A stretch of DNA of 35,850 nucleotides from Comamonadaceae bacterium (GCA_947442105.1 CANEVH010000041.1:1-35850); one strand, 5' to 3'; counted from the first letter of the stretch, positions 18,195 to 27,704 are shown. Notes: generated from the sequence alone by a model not told the origin. A program made the numbers and translations.

Positions 18195-18399
18195 GGCGCT
18201 GCCGCTACCACGCTCCGGCGCCTTGAGCCAAAGGGCAGTTCCCGGTGGTGCCGTAGCCGACGCGACAAAATAAAACGTGGCTGTTTGCCCCCCCTCGCCC
18301 GCTGGGCGAGGGGTTGGGGGAGAGTGGGAAGAGCGCCCACATGCATGTGTAACTTACCCCGGTGGGGTAGAGAACTTTCACGCCCAGCGAGCAGCAAGC

Positions 18400-19092
18400 T
18401 CAGGTGCCCTTGCGCTGCCGCGCCCGCTCCACAGCCGCCAGAATCACCGCTTTTTTGTGGTCCAAGACCGCAGGGTCAGCAATGCGGGAATGTGCTGCCA
18501 GATCGGCCAGCTTTTCCTGGGCTTGCGCAGCTTTGGCCGCAGTGTGGGCGGCCTTGGTGCTGGCGCGTCGCGCGGTGGCCGCTGCGTAGCGCTGCCGGGC
18601 GGTGTCCGCCTGAGCGGGGGACCAGGCCTTCCATCCGGTGGGCGGGCTGGGGTCGGCGCTCAAAGGTGAGGCGCGAACGGTCTCAAGCTGGATGCAGTCG
18701 ACCGGGCACACCGGCAGACACAGCTCGCAGCCGGTGCAATAGGCCTCTATCACTGTGTGCATGCGCTTGTGCGTGCCAAAAATGGCGTCGGTGGGGCAGG
18801 CGTCTATGCACAGGGTGCAGCCTATGCACCAGGCTTCGTCCACAAAGGCTACGCTGCGCGGCCCCTCTGTACCAAACTCAGGATTGAGCGCTTTGGCTGG
18901 TACCTGCAAGATGGCGGCTAGCCGCGCCACGCCTTGCTCGCCGCCGGGCGGGCATTGATTGATGTCCGCCTCACCCTGCGCCATCGCTTGCGCGTAGGCC
19001 GCGCAGTCCGGGTAGCCGCAGCGGGTGCACTGGGTTTGCGGCAGCGCGTCAAGCAGGCGACCGGCCACAGTGGCTTCGCCGGTCTGGCCCAT
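18400..19092 (-). CDS. rnfB: RnfB/RsxB-like iron-sulfur protein (soluble form)
   Basis: A 230-residue ferredoxin-type electron carrier. The N-terminal four-Cys Fe-S domain is present ([17 protein letters not shown] and DINQCPPGG), followed by two 4Fe-4S ferredoxin motifs ([16 protein letters not shown] and [16 protein letters not shown]). It lacks the N-terminal membrane helix of enterobacterial RnfB and has an Ala-rich, charged C-terminal tail of about 75 residues. No rnfA, C, D, G or E is nearby, so it is an orphan that may act with another electron-transfer partner. Its ATG lies two bases from the phaZ stop on the same strand, implying one transcript. Confidence 0.88.
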   Translation of the reverse strand: MGQTGEATVAGRLLDALPQTQCTRCGYPDCAAYAQAMAQGEADINQCPPGGEQGVARLAAILQVPAKALNPEFGTEGPRSVAFVDEAWCIGCTLCIDACPTDAIFGTHKRMHTVIEAYCTGCELCLPVCPVDCIQLETVRASPLSADPSPPTGWKAWSPAQADTARQRYAAATARRASTKAAHTAAKAAQAQEKLADLAAHSRIADPAVLDHKKAVILAAVERARQRKGT

Positions 19093-19094
19093 GC

Positions 19095-20780
19095 TTACTT
19101 GGCCGTAGTGGCCTTTTTCACCGGTGCTTTGCGCGCCGGTTTTTTGCCCACTACGGGCTTGGCCTGCTCGGTAGCTATGTCTGGCGTGGCGATAACGGCG
19201 GCGCCAGCATCGGCAACAGGCTCGACCGGCGCTTCTGCGGCAACAACGGTTTCTTTAACCGCACCTGGCTCAGGCAGCGTAGTGGCCGGCAGTTCAGGTG
19301 CCGCTGGCGCTGCTTGCTTTAGCGCGGCGGCTTTGGTGGCGGGTTTTTTGGGCGCTGCGGCTTTGGGCGTGGCCGCTTTGGTGGCCGCTGGCGCTGGCGC
19401 TGGCGCGCTAGACGGCGCGGCCGCGGTGTCGGTCAACGCCACAGCGCGGGGCGCACTCGCTTTGAGCGCGGCTGCTGCCAGAGCGGCAACGTCAGCAGAT
19501 GCCGCCTTGGGCTTGGCCAATTCGTGGCCTTTGATGAAGGCCTTGACTTCGGGGTACACCTGTTCGCGCCAGCGGCGGCCCGAGAAAATGCCGTAATGGC
19601 CGGCGCCTTTGGCCTCGAAGTGGCGTTGTTGGGCGGTGACCACGCCGGTGCAAATGTCATGCACTGCGCGTGTCTGGCCCGAGCCAGAAATGTCGTCCAG
19701 CTCGCCTTCTACCGACATCAGTGCCGTGGTGGTGATGGCCGAAGGTCGCACGCGCTCCACTTTGCCGCTGGGCGATTTCACGTCCCAGGTGCCGTTCACT
19801 AGGCTGAAGTCTTGGAACACGACTTTGATGGTGTCGAGGTAATAGTCCGCATCCATATCGAGCACGGCGTTGTACTCGTCGTAAAACTTGCGGTGCGCTT
19901 CGGTGCTGACGTCGTCGCCCTTGATCAGGTCTTTGAAGTAGTCGTAATGGCTTTTGGCGTGGTGGTCCGGGTTCATGGCCACAAAGCCGGTGTGCTGCAA
20001 AAAGCCGGGGTAGACGCGGCGTCCGGCACCGGGGAAGCTGCTGGGCACGCGGTAAATCACATTGTTTTCAAACCACTCGTAGCTCTTGTTCATGGCCAGG
20101 TTGTTCACGGCCGTGGGCGACTTGCGTGCGTCGATGGGGCCGCCCATCATGGTCATGGTCAGGGGCGTTTTCTCGCCGCGACCTGCCATCAGCGACACCG
20201 CAGCCAGCACCGGCACCGTGGGCTGGCACACGCTCATGACGTGGCAGTTGCCGTATTTGCCTTGCACGTGGCGAATGAATTCCTGCACGTAATTGACGTA
20301 GTCGTCCAGGCGGAATTCGCCTTCGCTGAGCGGCACCAATCGGGCGTTTTTCCAGTCGGTGATGTAGACCTTGTGGTCTTGCAGCATGGTTTTGACGGTG
20401 TCGCGCAGCAGCGTGGCGTAGTGGCCTGAGAGCGGCGCCACGATCAGCACCACCGGCTGGTCCTTGATCTTGCCCAGGGTGGCCGCGTCATCGGTCAAGC
20501 GTTTGAAGCGGATCAGGTCGCAAAAAGGTTTGGAAACTTCGGTGCGCTCATGCACTGCCACTTCCACGCTGTCGACTTCAATGGTGCGAATGCCAAACTC
20601 GGGCTTTTCATAATCTTTGCCCAGGCGGTGCATCAGGTCATAGCCTGCCGATAAACGCTGAGAAAACGGGCTTTGCCCGGCGGGCGACAGCGGGTTGGAC
20701 AGCGATTTTGCGGCGAACCGGGCCAAATCGGAGAACGGCTCCATAAGGGCGCGCTGGGTCTCGTAAAGCTGGTAAAGCAT
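19095..20780 (-). CDS. phaZ: Intracellular polyhydroxybutyrate depolymerase with long Ala/Lys/Pro tail
   Basis: PhaZ mobilises stored PHB granules to hydroxybutyrate units. Residues 1-420 match the PhaZ1-type intracellular depolymerase: N-terminal [20 protein letters not shown], the nucleophile segment [11 protein letters not shown] with C185 in a Cys-type lipase box, the acid in [13 protein letters not shown] (about D362), and the base H395 in [17 protein letters not shown]. From about residue 424 to 561 there is a tail of Ala, Pro and Lys ([20 protein letters not shown], ending [16 protein letters not shown]) that the roughly 420-residue family does not need. The ATG at 20780 begins the conserved N-terminus; the open frame upstream to 20924 is not needed. 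It is probably cotranscribed with the rnfB-like gene. Confidence 0.93.
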   Translation of the reverse strand: MLYQLYETQRALMEPFSDLARFAAKSLSNPLSPAGQSPFSQRLSAGYDLMHRLGKDYEKPEFGIRTIEVDSVEVAVHERTEVSKPFCDLIRFKRLTDDAATLGKIKDQPVVLIVAPLSGHYATLLRDTVKTMLQDHKVYITDWKNARLVPLSEGEFRLDDYVNYVQEFIRHVQGKYGNCHVMSVCQPTVPVLAAVSLMAGRGEKTPLTMTMMGGPIDARKSPTAVNNLAMNKSYEWFENNVIYRVPSSFPGAGRRVYPGFLQHTGFVAMNPDHHAKSHYDYFKDLIKGDDVSTEAHRKFYDEYNAVLDMDADYYLDTIKVVFQDFSLVNGTWDVKSPSGKVERVRPSAITTTALMSVEGELDDISGSGQTRAVHDICTGVVTAQQRHFEAKGAGHYGIFSGRRWREQVYPEVKAFIKGHELAKPKAASADVAALAAAALKASAPRAVALTDTAAAPSSAPAPAPAATKAATPKAAAPKKPATKAAALKQAAPAAPELPATTLPEPGAVKETVVAAEAPVEPVADAGAAVIATPDIATEQAKPVVGKKPARKAPVKKATTAK

Positions 20781-20800
20781 GCGGTATCCTGGTAAAAATG

Positions 20801-20811
20801 TTGCAGTGCAA
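20801..20811. promoter_or_regulatory. TTGCA-N-TGCAA palindrome upstream of phaZ (possible PhaR site)
   Basis: TTGCAGTGCAA is a perfect palindrome 21 bases upstream of the phaZ start and next to a TATATT-like -10 on the reverse strand. PhaR repressors of PHB granule genes bind TGC/GCA-rich sites of this kind. The link to PhaR is inference. Confidence 0.4.
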
Positions 20812-20857
20812 TATAACAGTATTAACTTGCTGCTGTCCAACGCATCCGGCCCGGCGC

Positions 20858-22054
20858 TTACATGACTTTGGCGATAGCTTCGCAGACGTAGCCGATGTTC
20901 TTGTGGTTGAGCGCGGCCACACACATGCGCCCGGTGTCGGTGCCGTAAACGCCAAATTCATTGCGCAAACGCACCATCTGGTCTTTGCTCAGGCCCGAGT
21001 AGCTGAACATGCCGATCTGGGTGGTGATAAAGCCCATGTCCTGCGTCACCCCGGCGGCCTTCAGGCCGTCGACCAGGCTTTGGCGCATGGCTTTGATGCG
21101 CACGCGCATGGCGCCGAGTTCTTGCTCCCACAGGGCGCGCAGCTCCGGCTTGCCCAGCACGGCGGCCACAATCGCGCCGCCGTGGATGGGCGGGTTGGAA
21201 TAGTTGGTGCGGATGGCGATTTTGAGCTGGCTGAGCACGCGGCCTGCTTCTTCCTTGCTTTCGCACAGCACCGACAAGGCGCCCACGCGCTCGCCGTACA
21301 AGCTAAAACTCTTGGAAAACGAGGTGGAGACCAAAATGCTCAGGCCTGCGGCCACAAACTTGGCAATGGCCGCGCCGTCTTCTGCAATGCCGTGGCCAAA
21401 GCCTTGGTAGGCCATGTCCAGAAACGCGGTCAGGTTGCGGGCTTTGACTGTGGCCACCACCTGGTCCCACTGCGCGGGGGTGATGTCGTAGCCGGTGGGG
21501 TTGTGGCAGCAGGCGTGCAGCACGACGATGGTGCCAGGCTCAGCCGCGTTCAGGCTGGCAAGCATGCCTGCAAAGTCAACGCCGCGATTTGCGGCGTCGT
21601 AGTAAGCGTAGGTGTCCACCACGAACCCGGCGTTGGTAAACAGCGCGCGGTGGTTTTCCCAGCTCGGGTCGGAGATAAGCACCTTGGCGCCTGGGCGCAG
21701 GTGCTTGAGGAAGTCGGCCCCAATTTTGAGTCCGCCGGTGCCGCCAATGGCCTGTACCGTGGCCACACGGCCTGAGGTGACGGGCTCGGACTCGACTCCA
21801 AACACCAGGCCTTTGACGGCGGCGTCATAGGCGGCAATGCCGTCAATCGGCAAGTAGCCACGCGCGGTGGGCGTGGACATCATGGTTTTTTCAGCCGCTT
21901 GCACGCAATCGAGCAAGGGCAGCTTGCCGCTCTCGTCGAAATACACACCTACGCCGAGATTGACCTTCTTGGGGTTGGTGTCGGCGTTGAACTGCTCGTT
22001 CAAACCCAAAATCGGGTCGCGGGGGGCCATTTCGACGGCGGAGAAAAGAGACAT
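20858..22054 (-). CDS. tyrB: Aromatic-amino-acid/aspartate aminotransferase (class I PLP)
   Basis: A 398-residue PLP enzyme that transfers amino groups between aspartate or aromatic amino acids and 2-oxoglutarate. It begins MSLFSAVEMAPRDPILGLNE, the typical AspC/TyrB start, and shows KKVNLGVGVYFDESGKLPLL, PSWENHRALF, HACCHNPTGYD, and the PLP lysine in TSFSKSFSLYGERVGAL. Substrate preference between aspartate and aromatic acids cannot be fixed by eye, so the symbol is provisional. The ATG at 22054 has weak G-rich sequence upstream. It is divergent from uvrB across about 180 non-coding bases, and its end lies 77 bases upstream of the phaZ start. Confidence 0.9.
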   Translation of the reverse strand: MSLFSAVEMAPRDPILGLNEQFNADTNPKKVNLGVGVYFDESGKLPLLDCVQAAEKTMMSTPTARGYLPIDGIAAYDAAVKGLVFGVESEPVTSGRVATVQAIGGTGGLKIGADFLKHLRPGAKVLISDPSWENHRALFTNAGFVVDTYAYYDAANRGVDFAGMLASLNAAEPGTIVVLHACCHNPTGYDITPAQWDQVVATVKARNLTAFLDMAYQGFGHGIAEDGAAIAKFVAAGLSILVSTSFSKSFSLYGERVGALSVLCESKEEAGRVLSQLKIAIRTNYSNPPIHGGAIVAAVLGKPELRALWEQELGAMRVRIKAMRQSLVDGLKAAGVTQDMGFITTQIGMFSYSGLSKDQMVRLRNEFGVYGTDTGRMCVAALNHKNIGYVCEAIAKVM

Positions 22055-22234
22055 GGAGGGGGTCCTGAAGCGGGGTGAAGAATAAGGGTGCGGCAGCATG
22101 CGCCATAAACCGTTTTCGATTTTACCGCCGCGCCCGCTGGACGCTGCCCGGCGCTGGGCCGGGTGCTAAGGCGCAAGCTGGGCTAAGCTTGTCCCCCGTT
22201 GCGCCCTGTGCACCCCCTTACTTTTCAGGTATTT

Positions 22235-24343
22235 ATGTCCGATCTTGTTGAAGTTATCGCCCCGGCGCTCCCCGGCACCTTTGTTACCTTCCCCGATTCG
22301 CCTTTTGAGCTGTACCAGCCCTATCCACCGGCCGGCGACCAGCCCGAGGCGATTGACCAGTTGGTGGCCGGCGTGAACGACGGCGAGGTGTACCAAACCC
22401 TGCTGGGCGTCACAGGCTCGGGCAAAACCTTCACCATGGCCAATGTGATCGCCCGCCTGGGCCGCCCGGCGATTGTGTTTGCGCCCAATAAGACGCTCGC
22501 CGCCCAGTTGTACAGCGAGTTTCGGGAGTTCTTTCCCAAAAACGCGGTGGAGTATTTCGTCAGCTACTACGACTATTACCAGCCCGAGGCCTATGTGCCC
22601 CAGCGCGACCTGTTTATTGAAAAAGACTCGGCCATTAACGAGCACATCGAGCAAATGCGCCTGTCGTGTACCAAAAGCGTGCTGGAGCGGCGCGACGTGG
22701 TGATCGTGGCGACCGTCTCGGCCATCTACGGCATTGGCCAGCCCGAGGCCTACCACAAGATGATCATGACGCTGCGCGCGGGCGACAAACTCGGTCAGCG
22801 CGACATGATCATCCAGCTGGTGCGCATGCAGTACCAGCGCAACGACATGGACTTTTCGCGCGGCACCTTTCGCGTGCGCGGCGACACGATTGACATCTTT
22901 CCGGCTGAGCACTCGGAGATGGCGATTCGCGTAGAGCTGTTTGACGACGAAATCGAGTCCTTGCAGCTTTTTGACCCGCTCACCGGGCGCATTCGGCAAA
23001 AAATCCCCCGCTTCACCGTCTACCCCAGCAGCCACTACGTCACGCCGCGCGAGCAGGTGCTGATGGCGGTGGAAACCATCAAGATTGAGCTGGCCGACCG
23101 GCTCAAAGAATTCGTGGGCCAGGGCAAGCTGGTCGAGGCCCAGCGCCTAGAGCAGCGCACGCGTTTCGATTTGGAAATGTTGTCCGAGGTCGGCCACTGC
23201 AAAGGCATTGAGAACTACTCGCGCCATTTGGCCGGCAGCGCCCCAGGCGCTCCCCCCGCCACGCTGACCGACTACCTGCCCAAGGACGCGGTGATGTTTC
23301 TGGACGAGAGCCATGTGCTGATCGGCCAGTTTGGCGGCATGTACAACGGCGACCGCTCGCGCAAGACCACGCTGGTGGAATACGGCTTTCGCCTGCCCAG
23401 CGCGCTGGACAACCGCCCGCTCAAGTTTGAAGAGTTCGAGACCAAGATGCGCCAGGCGATTTTTGTGTCCGCCACCCCGGCGCAATGGGAAAAAGACCAC
23501 ACCGGCCAGGTGGTGGAGCAGCTAGTGCGCCCCACCGGCCTGGTGGACCCCGAAGTGGAAGTGCGCCCGGCCACCACGCAGGTGGACGATGTGCTGCAGG
23601 AAATCCGCATCCGTGTCGAAAAGAACGAGCGCGTGCTGATCACCACCCTGACCAAGCGCATGGCCGAGCAACTGACCGACTATTTGAGTGACAACGGAGT
23701 GAAAGTGCGCTACCTGCACAGTGACGTGGACACGGTGGAGCGGGTGGAAATTTTGCGTGACCTGCGCTTGGGCACGTTTGACGTGCTGGTGGGCATTAAC
23801 CTGCTGCGCGAGGGCCTGGATATTCCCGAGGTTTCGCTGGTGGCAATTCTGGACGCGGACAAAGAGGGCTTTTTGCGCTCCGAGCGCTCGCTCATCCAGA
23901 CCATAGGCCGCGCGGCGCGCAACTTGGAGGGCCGGGCGATTTTGTACGCCGACAAGATCACCGACTCTATGGCGCGCGCAATGGGCGAGACCGAGCGGCG
24001 GCGCAAAAAGCAGATCGCCCACAACTTGGAGCGCGGCATCACCCCGCGCGCCATCGTGAAAAAGGTGCGCGACCTGATTGACGGCGTCTACAGCGAAAAA
24101 GCGGGCAAAGAAGCCGAGCGCCTGGAGCGCGACGCCTTGCAGCGCGCCCAGGTGGAAGACATGAGCGAGAAGGACATCTCGCGTGAAATCAAGCGCCTGG
24201 AAAAGCTCATGATGGAGCATGCCCGCAACCTGGAATTCGAAAAAGCAGCCCGTGTGCGCGACCAGTTAGGCATTTTGAAGGCGCAGGCCTTTGGCGCGCC
24301 GGGCATGGACAACGTGTTGGTGCTGCCCCTGAAAGCGGGCTGA
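22235..24343 (+). CDS. uvrB: Excinuclease ABC subunit B
   Basis: UvrB verifies DNA damage handed over by UvrA and positions UvrC for incision in nucleotide excision repair. The 702-residue product has Walker [11 protein letters not shown], the damage-probing beta-hairpin region ([20 protein letters not shown]), helicase motifs [21 protein letters not shown] and [13 protein letters not shown], and a C-terminal UvrC-binding UVR motif ([20 protein letters not shown]). The ATG at 22235 gives the expected N-terminus; a TTG at 22199 would add 12 residues. It is a single-gene unit between the divergent aminotransferase and the hairpin repeats before iscR. No LexA box was recognised upstream. Confidence 0.97.
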   Translation: MSDLVEVIAPALPGTFVTFPDSPFELYQPYPPAGDQPEAIDQLVAGVNDGEVYQTLLGVTGSGKTFTMANVIARLGRPAIVFAPNKTLAAQLYSEFREFFPKNAVEYFVSYYDYYQPEAYVPQRDLFIEKDSAINEHIEQMRLSCTKSVLERRDVVIVATVSAIYGIGQPEAYHKMIMTLRAGDKLGQRDMIIQLVRMQYQRNDMDFSRGTFRVRGDTIDIFPAEHSEMAIRVELFDDEIESLQLFDPLTGRIRQKIPRFTVYPSSHYVTPREQVLMAVETIKIELADRLKEFVGQGKLVEAQRLEQRTRFDLEMLSEVGHCKGIENYSRHLAGSAPGAPPATLTDYLPKDAVMFLDESHVLIGQFGGMYNGDRSRKTTLVEYGFRLPSALDNRPLKFEEFETKMRQAIFVSATPAQWEKDHTGQVVEQLVRPTGLVDPEVEVRPATTQVDDVLQEIRIRVEKNERVLITTLTKRMAEQLTDYLSDNGVKVRYLHSDVDTVERVEILRDLRLGTFDVLVGINLLREGLDIPEVSLVAILDADKEGFLRSERSLIQTIGRAARNLEGRAILYADKITDSMARAMGETERRRKKQIAHNLERGITPRAIVKKVRDLIDGVYSEKAGKEAERLERDALQRAQVEDMSEKDISREIKRLEKLMMEHARNLEFEKAARVRDQLGILKAQAFGAPGMDNVLVLPLKAG

Positions 24344-24352
24344 CGCAAAAGA

Positions 24353-24390
24353 ACTTTCATGACTGGGGTGCCCCGCACCGTCATGAAAGT
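24353..24390. repeat. Dispersed hairpin repeat, copy A
   Basis: ACTTTCATGAC (24353-24363) pairs perfectly with GTCATGAAAGT (24380-24390), and an inner GGTGC/GCACC stem (24367-24371, 24375-24379) closes on CCC. It is followed by GAGCGC and by copy B, giving a roughly 50-bp direct tandem. It lies 9 bases after uvrB and may act as its terminator. Confidence 0.8.
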
Positions 24391-24402
24391 GAGCGCGAAA
24401 GA

Positions 24403-24440
24403 ACTTTCATGCTTCGGGTACCGCGCCCCTGCATGAAAGT
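24403..24440. repeat. Dispersed hairpin repeat, copy B
   Basis: ACTTTCATGC (24403-24412) pairs perfectly with GCATGAAAGT (24431-24440). Compared with copy A, both arms have changed together, so pairing is conserved while sequence is not. The same flanks occur (AAAGA before, GAGCG after), which shows that it is a repeat unit and not a chance hairpin. Confidence 0.8.
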
Positions 24441-24511
24441 GAGCGGAGGGCGTGAAATTATTTCGTGACTGCTCAGTCTAGTTATCCGAGTAAAACAGTA
24501 GGACGTTGGGT

Positions 24512-24536
24512 ATACTTGAGCCGCTTAGTCAACTAA
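24512..24536. promoter_or_regulatory. IscR type 1 binding site upstream of iscR
   Basis: The stretch ATACTTGAG...TAGTCAACTA follows the layout of the IscR type 1 consensus (ATASYYGAC, A/T-rich centre, YAGTCRRSTAT), with most conserved positions matched. A further partial inverted repeat, GACTGCTCAGTC (24467-24478), lies upstream with one base less spacing. Cluster-bound IscR would repress the operon here. It lies 22 bases upstream of the iscR ATG. Confidence 0.65.
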
Positions 24537-24557
24537 ATCCGTCTTCAGGAGTTTGCG

Positions 24558-25094
24558 ATGCGTCTCACCACCAAAGGCCGTTTTGCCGTCACTGCCATGA
24601 TCGACCTGGGCCTGCGCCAAAGCGGCGGGCCAGTCACCCTAGCGGCCATCAGCCAGCGCCAGCAAATCTCGCTGTCCTACCTGGAGCAGCTCTTTGGCAA
24701 GTTGCGGCGCAACGAGTTGGTCGAATCCACCCGCGGCCCTGGCGGCGGCTACACCTTGGGGCGCAAGGCCACGGAGATCACGGTGGCAGACATCATTGTC
24801 TCAGTCGACGAGCCGATGGACGCCACCCAGTGCGGCGGCAAGGAAAACTGCCATGGCGAGGGCAGCCGCTGCATGACGCACGACCTCTGGGCCTCGCTGA
24901 ACCTGCGCATGGTCGAGTTCTTAAGCTCGGTCACGCTGCAAAAGCTGGTCGATGACCAATTGGCCAAGGGCTTGCAGGTGGAAGACAAGCCCAGCCTCAA
25001 GCGCGCCATTTCCGCGCTACCGGTGTCCCAGCCCATTCGCATCAACGCGCCCAACTCGGTGTTTGCCCTGGGCAATGCGTTTTCCAAGGGCTGA
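24558..25094 (+). CDS. iscR: Fe-S cluster assembly regulator IscR
   Basis: A 178-residue Rrf2-family repressor that senses Fe-S status through a [2Fe-2S] cluster and controls the isc operon. The winged helix runs through [20 protein letters not shown] and [20 protein letters not shown]. The ligand loop is [20 protein letters not shown], giving C92, C98, C105 and H108, one residue longer between the second and third Cys than in E. coli (C98/C104). GGAG lies eight bases before the ATG. It heads iscS-iscU-iscA-hscB-hscA-fdx, and a type 1 IscR site lies upstream. Confidence 0.96.
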   Translation: MRLTTKGRFAVTAMIDLGLRQSGGPVTLAAISQRQQISLSYLEQLFGKLRRNELVESTRGPGGGYTLGRKATEITVADIIVSVDEPMDATQCGGKENCHGEGSRCMTHDLWASLNLRMVEFLSSVTLQKLVDDQLAKGLQVEDKPSLKRAISALPVSQPIRINAPNSVFALGNAFSKG

Positions 25095-25138
25095 TGCGGC
25101 ACCGCCAGTTTCTTACCCACTGATTTACAGAGAACCCC

Positions 25139-26359
25139 ATGGACGAAACCCCCCACTTTCCCATTTACATGGACTACAGCTCCACCAACCCCTGCGACGA
25201 GCGGGTGGTAGACGCCATGGTGCCCTGGTTGCGCACCCACTTTGGCAACCCCGCCTCGCGCAGCCACGCCTGGGGCTGGGAGGCCGAAGAAGCGGTAGAG
25301 AACGCACGCGGCCAAGTGGCCGCGCTGATCGGTGCCGACCCGCGCGAAATTGTCTGGACCTCGGGCGCCACCGAATCCAACAACCTGGCCATCAAAGGCG
25401 CCGCGCACTTTTACAAAGGCAAGGGCAAGCACCTGATTACCGTGAAAACCGAGCACAAAGCCGTGCTCGACACCTGCCGCGAGCTGGAGCGCCAGGGCTT
25501 TGAGGTCACCTACCTCGACGTGCAAGAAGACGGCCTGCTGGACCTGGAGGTATTCAAGGCCGCCATTCGTCCGGACACGATTTTGGCCAGCGTCATGTTT
25601 GTGAACAACGAGATTGGCGTGATTCAGGACATCGAGGCCATCGGCACGGTCTGCCGCGAAAAAGGCGTGATTTTCCATGTGGACGCAGCGCAAGCTACCG
25701 GTCGCGTGGCCTTCGATCTGTCGCAAATGCCGGTGGACTTGATGAGCCTGACCTCGCACAAAACCTATGGCCCCAAGGGGATTGGCGCCTTGTTTGTGCG
25801 GCGCAAGCCGCGCATCCGGCTCGAAGCCCAAATGCACGGCGGCGGCCACGAGCGCGGCATGCGCAGCGGCACCTTGCCCACGCACCAGATTGTGGGCATG
25901 GGCGAGGCCTATCGCATTGCCAAAGAAGAGATGGCTGGCGAGAACGTGCGGATTCGCGCCTTGCATCAGCGCATGCTCGCCGGTTTGGCAGGCGTAGAAC
26001 AGGTGTTCATTAACGGCAACCTGGAAAAGCGCGTACCACACAACCTGAACATGAGCTTCAACTACGTCGAAGGCGAGTCGCTCATCATGGGTATTAAAGG
26101 CTTGGCGGTGTCGTCGGGTTCGGCCTGCACCTCGGCGAGCCTGGAGCCCAGCTACGTGCTGCGCGCCCTGGGCCGCAGTGACGAGCTGGCGCACAGCAGC
26201 CTGCGCATGACGATTGGCCGCTGGACCACCGAGGCCGAGATTGACTACGCGGTCGAGACCATCAAGCTCAACGTCGCCAAGCTGCGCGATCTGAGCCCCT
26301 TGTGGGACATGTACCAAGAAGGCATCGACATCTCCACTATCCAGTGGGCGGCGCACTGA
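25139..26359 (+). CDS. iscS: Cysteine desulfurase IscS
   Basis: This PLP enzyme takes sulfur from cysteine as an enzyme persulfide and passes it to IscU and other acceptors. The 406-residue product has the N-terminal [19 protein letters not shown], the [11 protein letters not shown] segment, [11 protein letters not shown], the PLP lysine K208 in [13 protein letters not shown], and the persulfide cysteine C330 in the flexible loop [17 protein letters not shown], typical of group I desulfurases. Length is as expected. It begins 44 bases after iscR. Confidence 0.97.
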   Translation: MDETPHFPIYMDYSSTNPCDERVVDAMVPWLRTHFGNPASRSHAWGWEAEEAVENARGQVAALIGADPREIVWTSGATESNNLAIKGAAHFYKGKGKHLITVKTEHKAVLDTCRELERQGFEVTYLDVQEDGLLDLEVFKAAIRPDTILASVMFVNNEIGVIQDIEAIGTVCREKGVIFHVDAAQATGRVAFDLSQMPVDLMSLTSHKTYGPKGIGALFVRRKPRIRLEAQMHGGGHERGMRSGTLPTHQIVGMGEAYRIAKEEMAGENVRIRALHQRMLAGLAGVEQVFINGNLEKRVPHNLNMSFNYVEGESLIMGIKGLAVSSGSACTSASLEPSYVLRALGRSDELAHSSLRMTIGRWTTEAEIDYAVETIKLNVAKLRDLSPLWDMYQEGIDISTIQWAAH

Positions 26360-26413
26360 TCGCGCTGCGCCCATATTCCCACGATTTATCCGTATCAATG
26401 AGGTAACAACGCA

Positions 26414-26800
26414 ATGGCTTATTCCGAAAAAGTGATCGACCACTACGAAAACCCCCGCAACGTCGGCAGCTTTGAAAAAGGCGACGACTCCGTGGGCACC
26501 GGCATGGTGGGCGCGCCGGCCTGCGGCGACGTGATGAAGCTGCAAATCAAGGTCAACCCGCTGACCGGCGTGATTGAAGATGCGCGCTTCAAGACCTACG
26601 GCTGCGGCTCGGCGATTGCATCAAGCTCGCTGGTGACCGAGTGGGTCAAGGGCAAAACCCTGGACGAGGCTGCAGCCCTGAGAAACAGCCAGATAGCCGA
26701 AGAGCTGGCGCTGCCGCCGGTCAAAATCCACTGCTCCATCTTGGCCGAAGACGCCATCAAAGCAGCCGTGGACGACTACAAGAAAAAACACCTGAACTGA
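26414..26800 (+). CDS. iscU: Fe-S cluster scaffold IscU
   Basis: IscU is the scaffold on which [2Fe-2S] clusters are built before HscA/HscB release them. The 128-residue product has the three cluster cysteines (C37 in APACGDV with D39, C64 in [10 protein letters not shown] and C107 in [10 protein letters not shown]). It also has the HscA recognition motif LPPVK at 100-104. It lies 54 bases downstream of iscS with a GAGGTAAC Shine-Dalgarno. Confidence 0.97.
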   Translation: MAYSEKVIDHYENPRNVGSFEKGDDSVGTGMVGAPACGDVMKLQIKVNPLTGVIEDARFKTYGCGSAIASSSLVTEWVKGKTLDEAAALRNSQIAEELALPPVKIHCSILAEDAIKAAVDDYKKKHLN

Positions 26801-26801
26801 T

Positions 26802-27125
26802 ATGACCGTCTCCCTGACCGAAGCCGCCGCGCGGCACGTCACCCGCTACCTCACCAAGCGCGGCAAGGGCGTGGGCGTGCGTCTGGGCGTCAAAACTACC
26901 GGCTGCTCGGGCCTGGCCTACCAGCTCGAATACGTGGACGAACTCGCGCCCGAAGATGTGATTTTTGAAGGCCACGGCGTCAAGGTGCTGGTGGACCCCA
27001 AAAGCCTGGTCTACATCGACGGCACAGAGTTGGACTTTGTGCGCGAGGGCTTGAACGAGGGTTTTCGCTTCAACAACCCCAACGAGCGCGACAAGTGCGG
27101 CTGCGGCGAGTCCTTCCGGGTCTGA
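26802..27125 (+). CDS. iscA: A-type Fe-S carrier IscA
   Basis: A 107-residue A-type carrier that receives and delivers clusters or iron. The three conserved cysteines are present: one in [14 protein letters not shown] and two in the C-terminal KCGCGESF. It begins one base after the iscU stop, so translation is coupled. The order iscU-iscA-hscB is the standard one. Confidence 0.96.
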   Translation: MTVSLTEAAARHVTRYLTKRGKGVGVRLGVKTTGCSGLAYQLEYVDELAPEDVIFEGHGVKVLVDPKSLVYIDGTELDFVREGLNEGFRFNNPNERDKCGCGESFRV

Positions 27126-27135
27126 TTGTTCTCTT

Positions 27136-27660
27136 GTGAACCTGCAAACTGACGACTTTGCGCTGTTTGGCCTGACGCCGCAGTTTGCCCAAGACAAGGC
27201 CGCGCTGGACGCGCAGTGGAAGCTGCTGCAAGCCCAGGCGCACCCCGACAAGTTTGCCGCCCAGGGTGCTGCCGCCCAGCGCGTGGCCATGCAATGGTCC
27301 GCGCGCATCAACGAGGCCTACCGGCGTCTGAAAGACCCGCTGACCCGCGCCGCCTACCTGTGTGAACTCAACGGCGCGCCCATCAACGCCCACAGCAACA
27401 CCGCCATGCCGGCCAGCTTTTTGGTGCAGCAAATCGAATGGCGCGAAGCGCTGGACGAGGCGCACACCGAGGCCGCGCTGGAAGCGCTGCTGGCCTCCGT
27501 CAACGCCGCGAAGACCGACCTGCTGAATGAATGCGCGCAACTGCTGGACGTGCAGCGCGAATTTGCGGCGGCGGTGCTGCCGGTGCGCTGCCTGATGTTT
27601 ATGGACAAATTTGCCCACGACCTGAACCAGCGCCTGGACGCGCTTGCCCCACTTTCATGA
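27136..27660 (+). CDS. hscB: Co-chaperone HscB (J-domain protein)
   Basis: HscB is the J-protein that brings IscU to HscA and stimulates its ATPase. The 174-residue product has an N-terminal J domain with FALFGLTPQF and the HPD motif in QAHPDKFA, then helical repeats that bind IscU (about 95-170). The GTG at 27136 begins directly before the domain and the frame offers no better ATG. Its stop codon lies inside the left arm of a hairpin repeat (27652-27685). Confidence 0.94.
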   Translation: MNLQTDDFALFGLTPQFAQDKAALDAQWKLLQAQAHPDKFAAQGAAAQRVAMQWSARINEAYRRLKDPLTRAAYLCELNGAPINAHSNTAMPASFLVQQIEWREALDEAHTEAALEALLASVNAAKTDLLNECAQLLDVQREFAAAVLPVRCLMFMDKFAHDLNQRLDALAPLS

Positions 27661-27685
27661 GGGCGCGCACCGCCTCCCTGAAAGC
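27652..27685. repeat. Dispersed hairpin repeat, copy C (overlaps the hscB stop)
   Basis: CTTTCATGAGGGCG and CGCCTCCCTGAAAG pair with two mismatches. The outer arms share CTTTCA/TGAAAG with copies A and B. It is followed by CTTTTTG, so it might attenuate transcription between hscB and hscA. It includes the hscB TGA (27658-27660). Confidence 0.6.
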
Positions 27686-27704
27686 TTTTTGACCTTAGCT
27701 CCCC

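Larger units (their letters stand above)
17964..18399. other. Gene-free region of hairpins and a heptamer repeat
   Basis: These 436 bases separate the convergent VOC and rnfB-like genes. They hold the 17984-18016 hairpin, a second perfect hairpin CCCCTCGCCC/GGGCGAGGGG (18291-18300, 18304-18313), a third TACCCC/GGGGTA (18355-18360, 18364-18369), and a heptamer tandem repeat. Open frames on both strands here show no recognisable domain, and the reverse-strand one reads as a basic, low-complexity tail, so no gene is called. Confidence 0.6.

Noticed and set aside
18033..18887. Open frame crossing the hairpin region into the rnfB-like gene
   Set aside because: The product is Arg/Trp/Cys-rich without any domain and overlaps a clear reverse-strand ferredoxin gene.
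24749..26545. Long open frame antisense to iscR/iscS/iscU
   Set aside because: It spans three recognised genes on the other strand and encodes a low-complexity His/Ala/Val-rich sequence; a compositional shadow.
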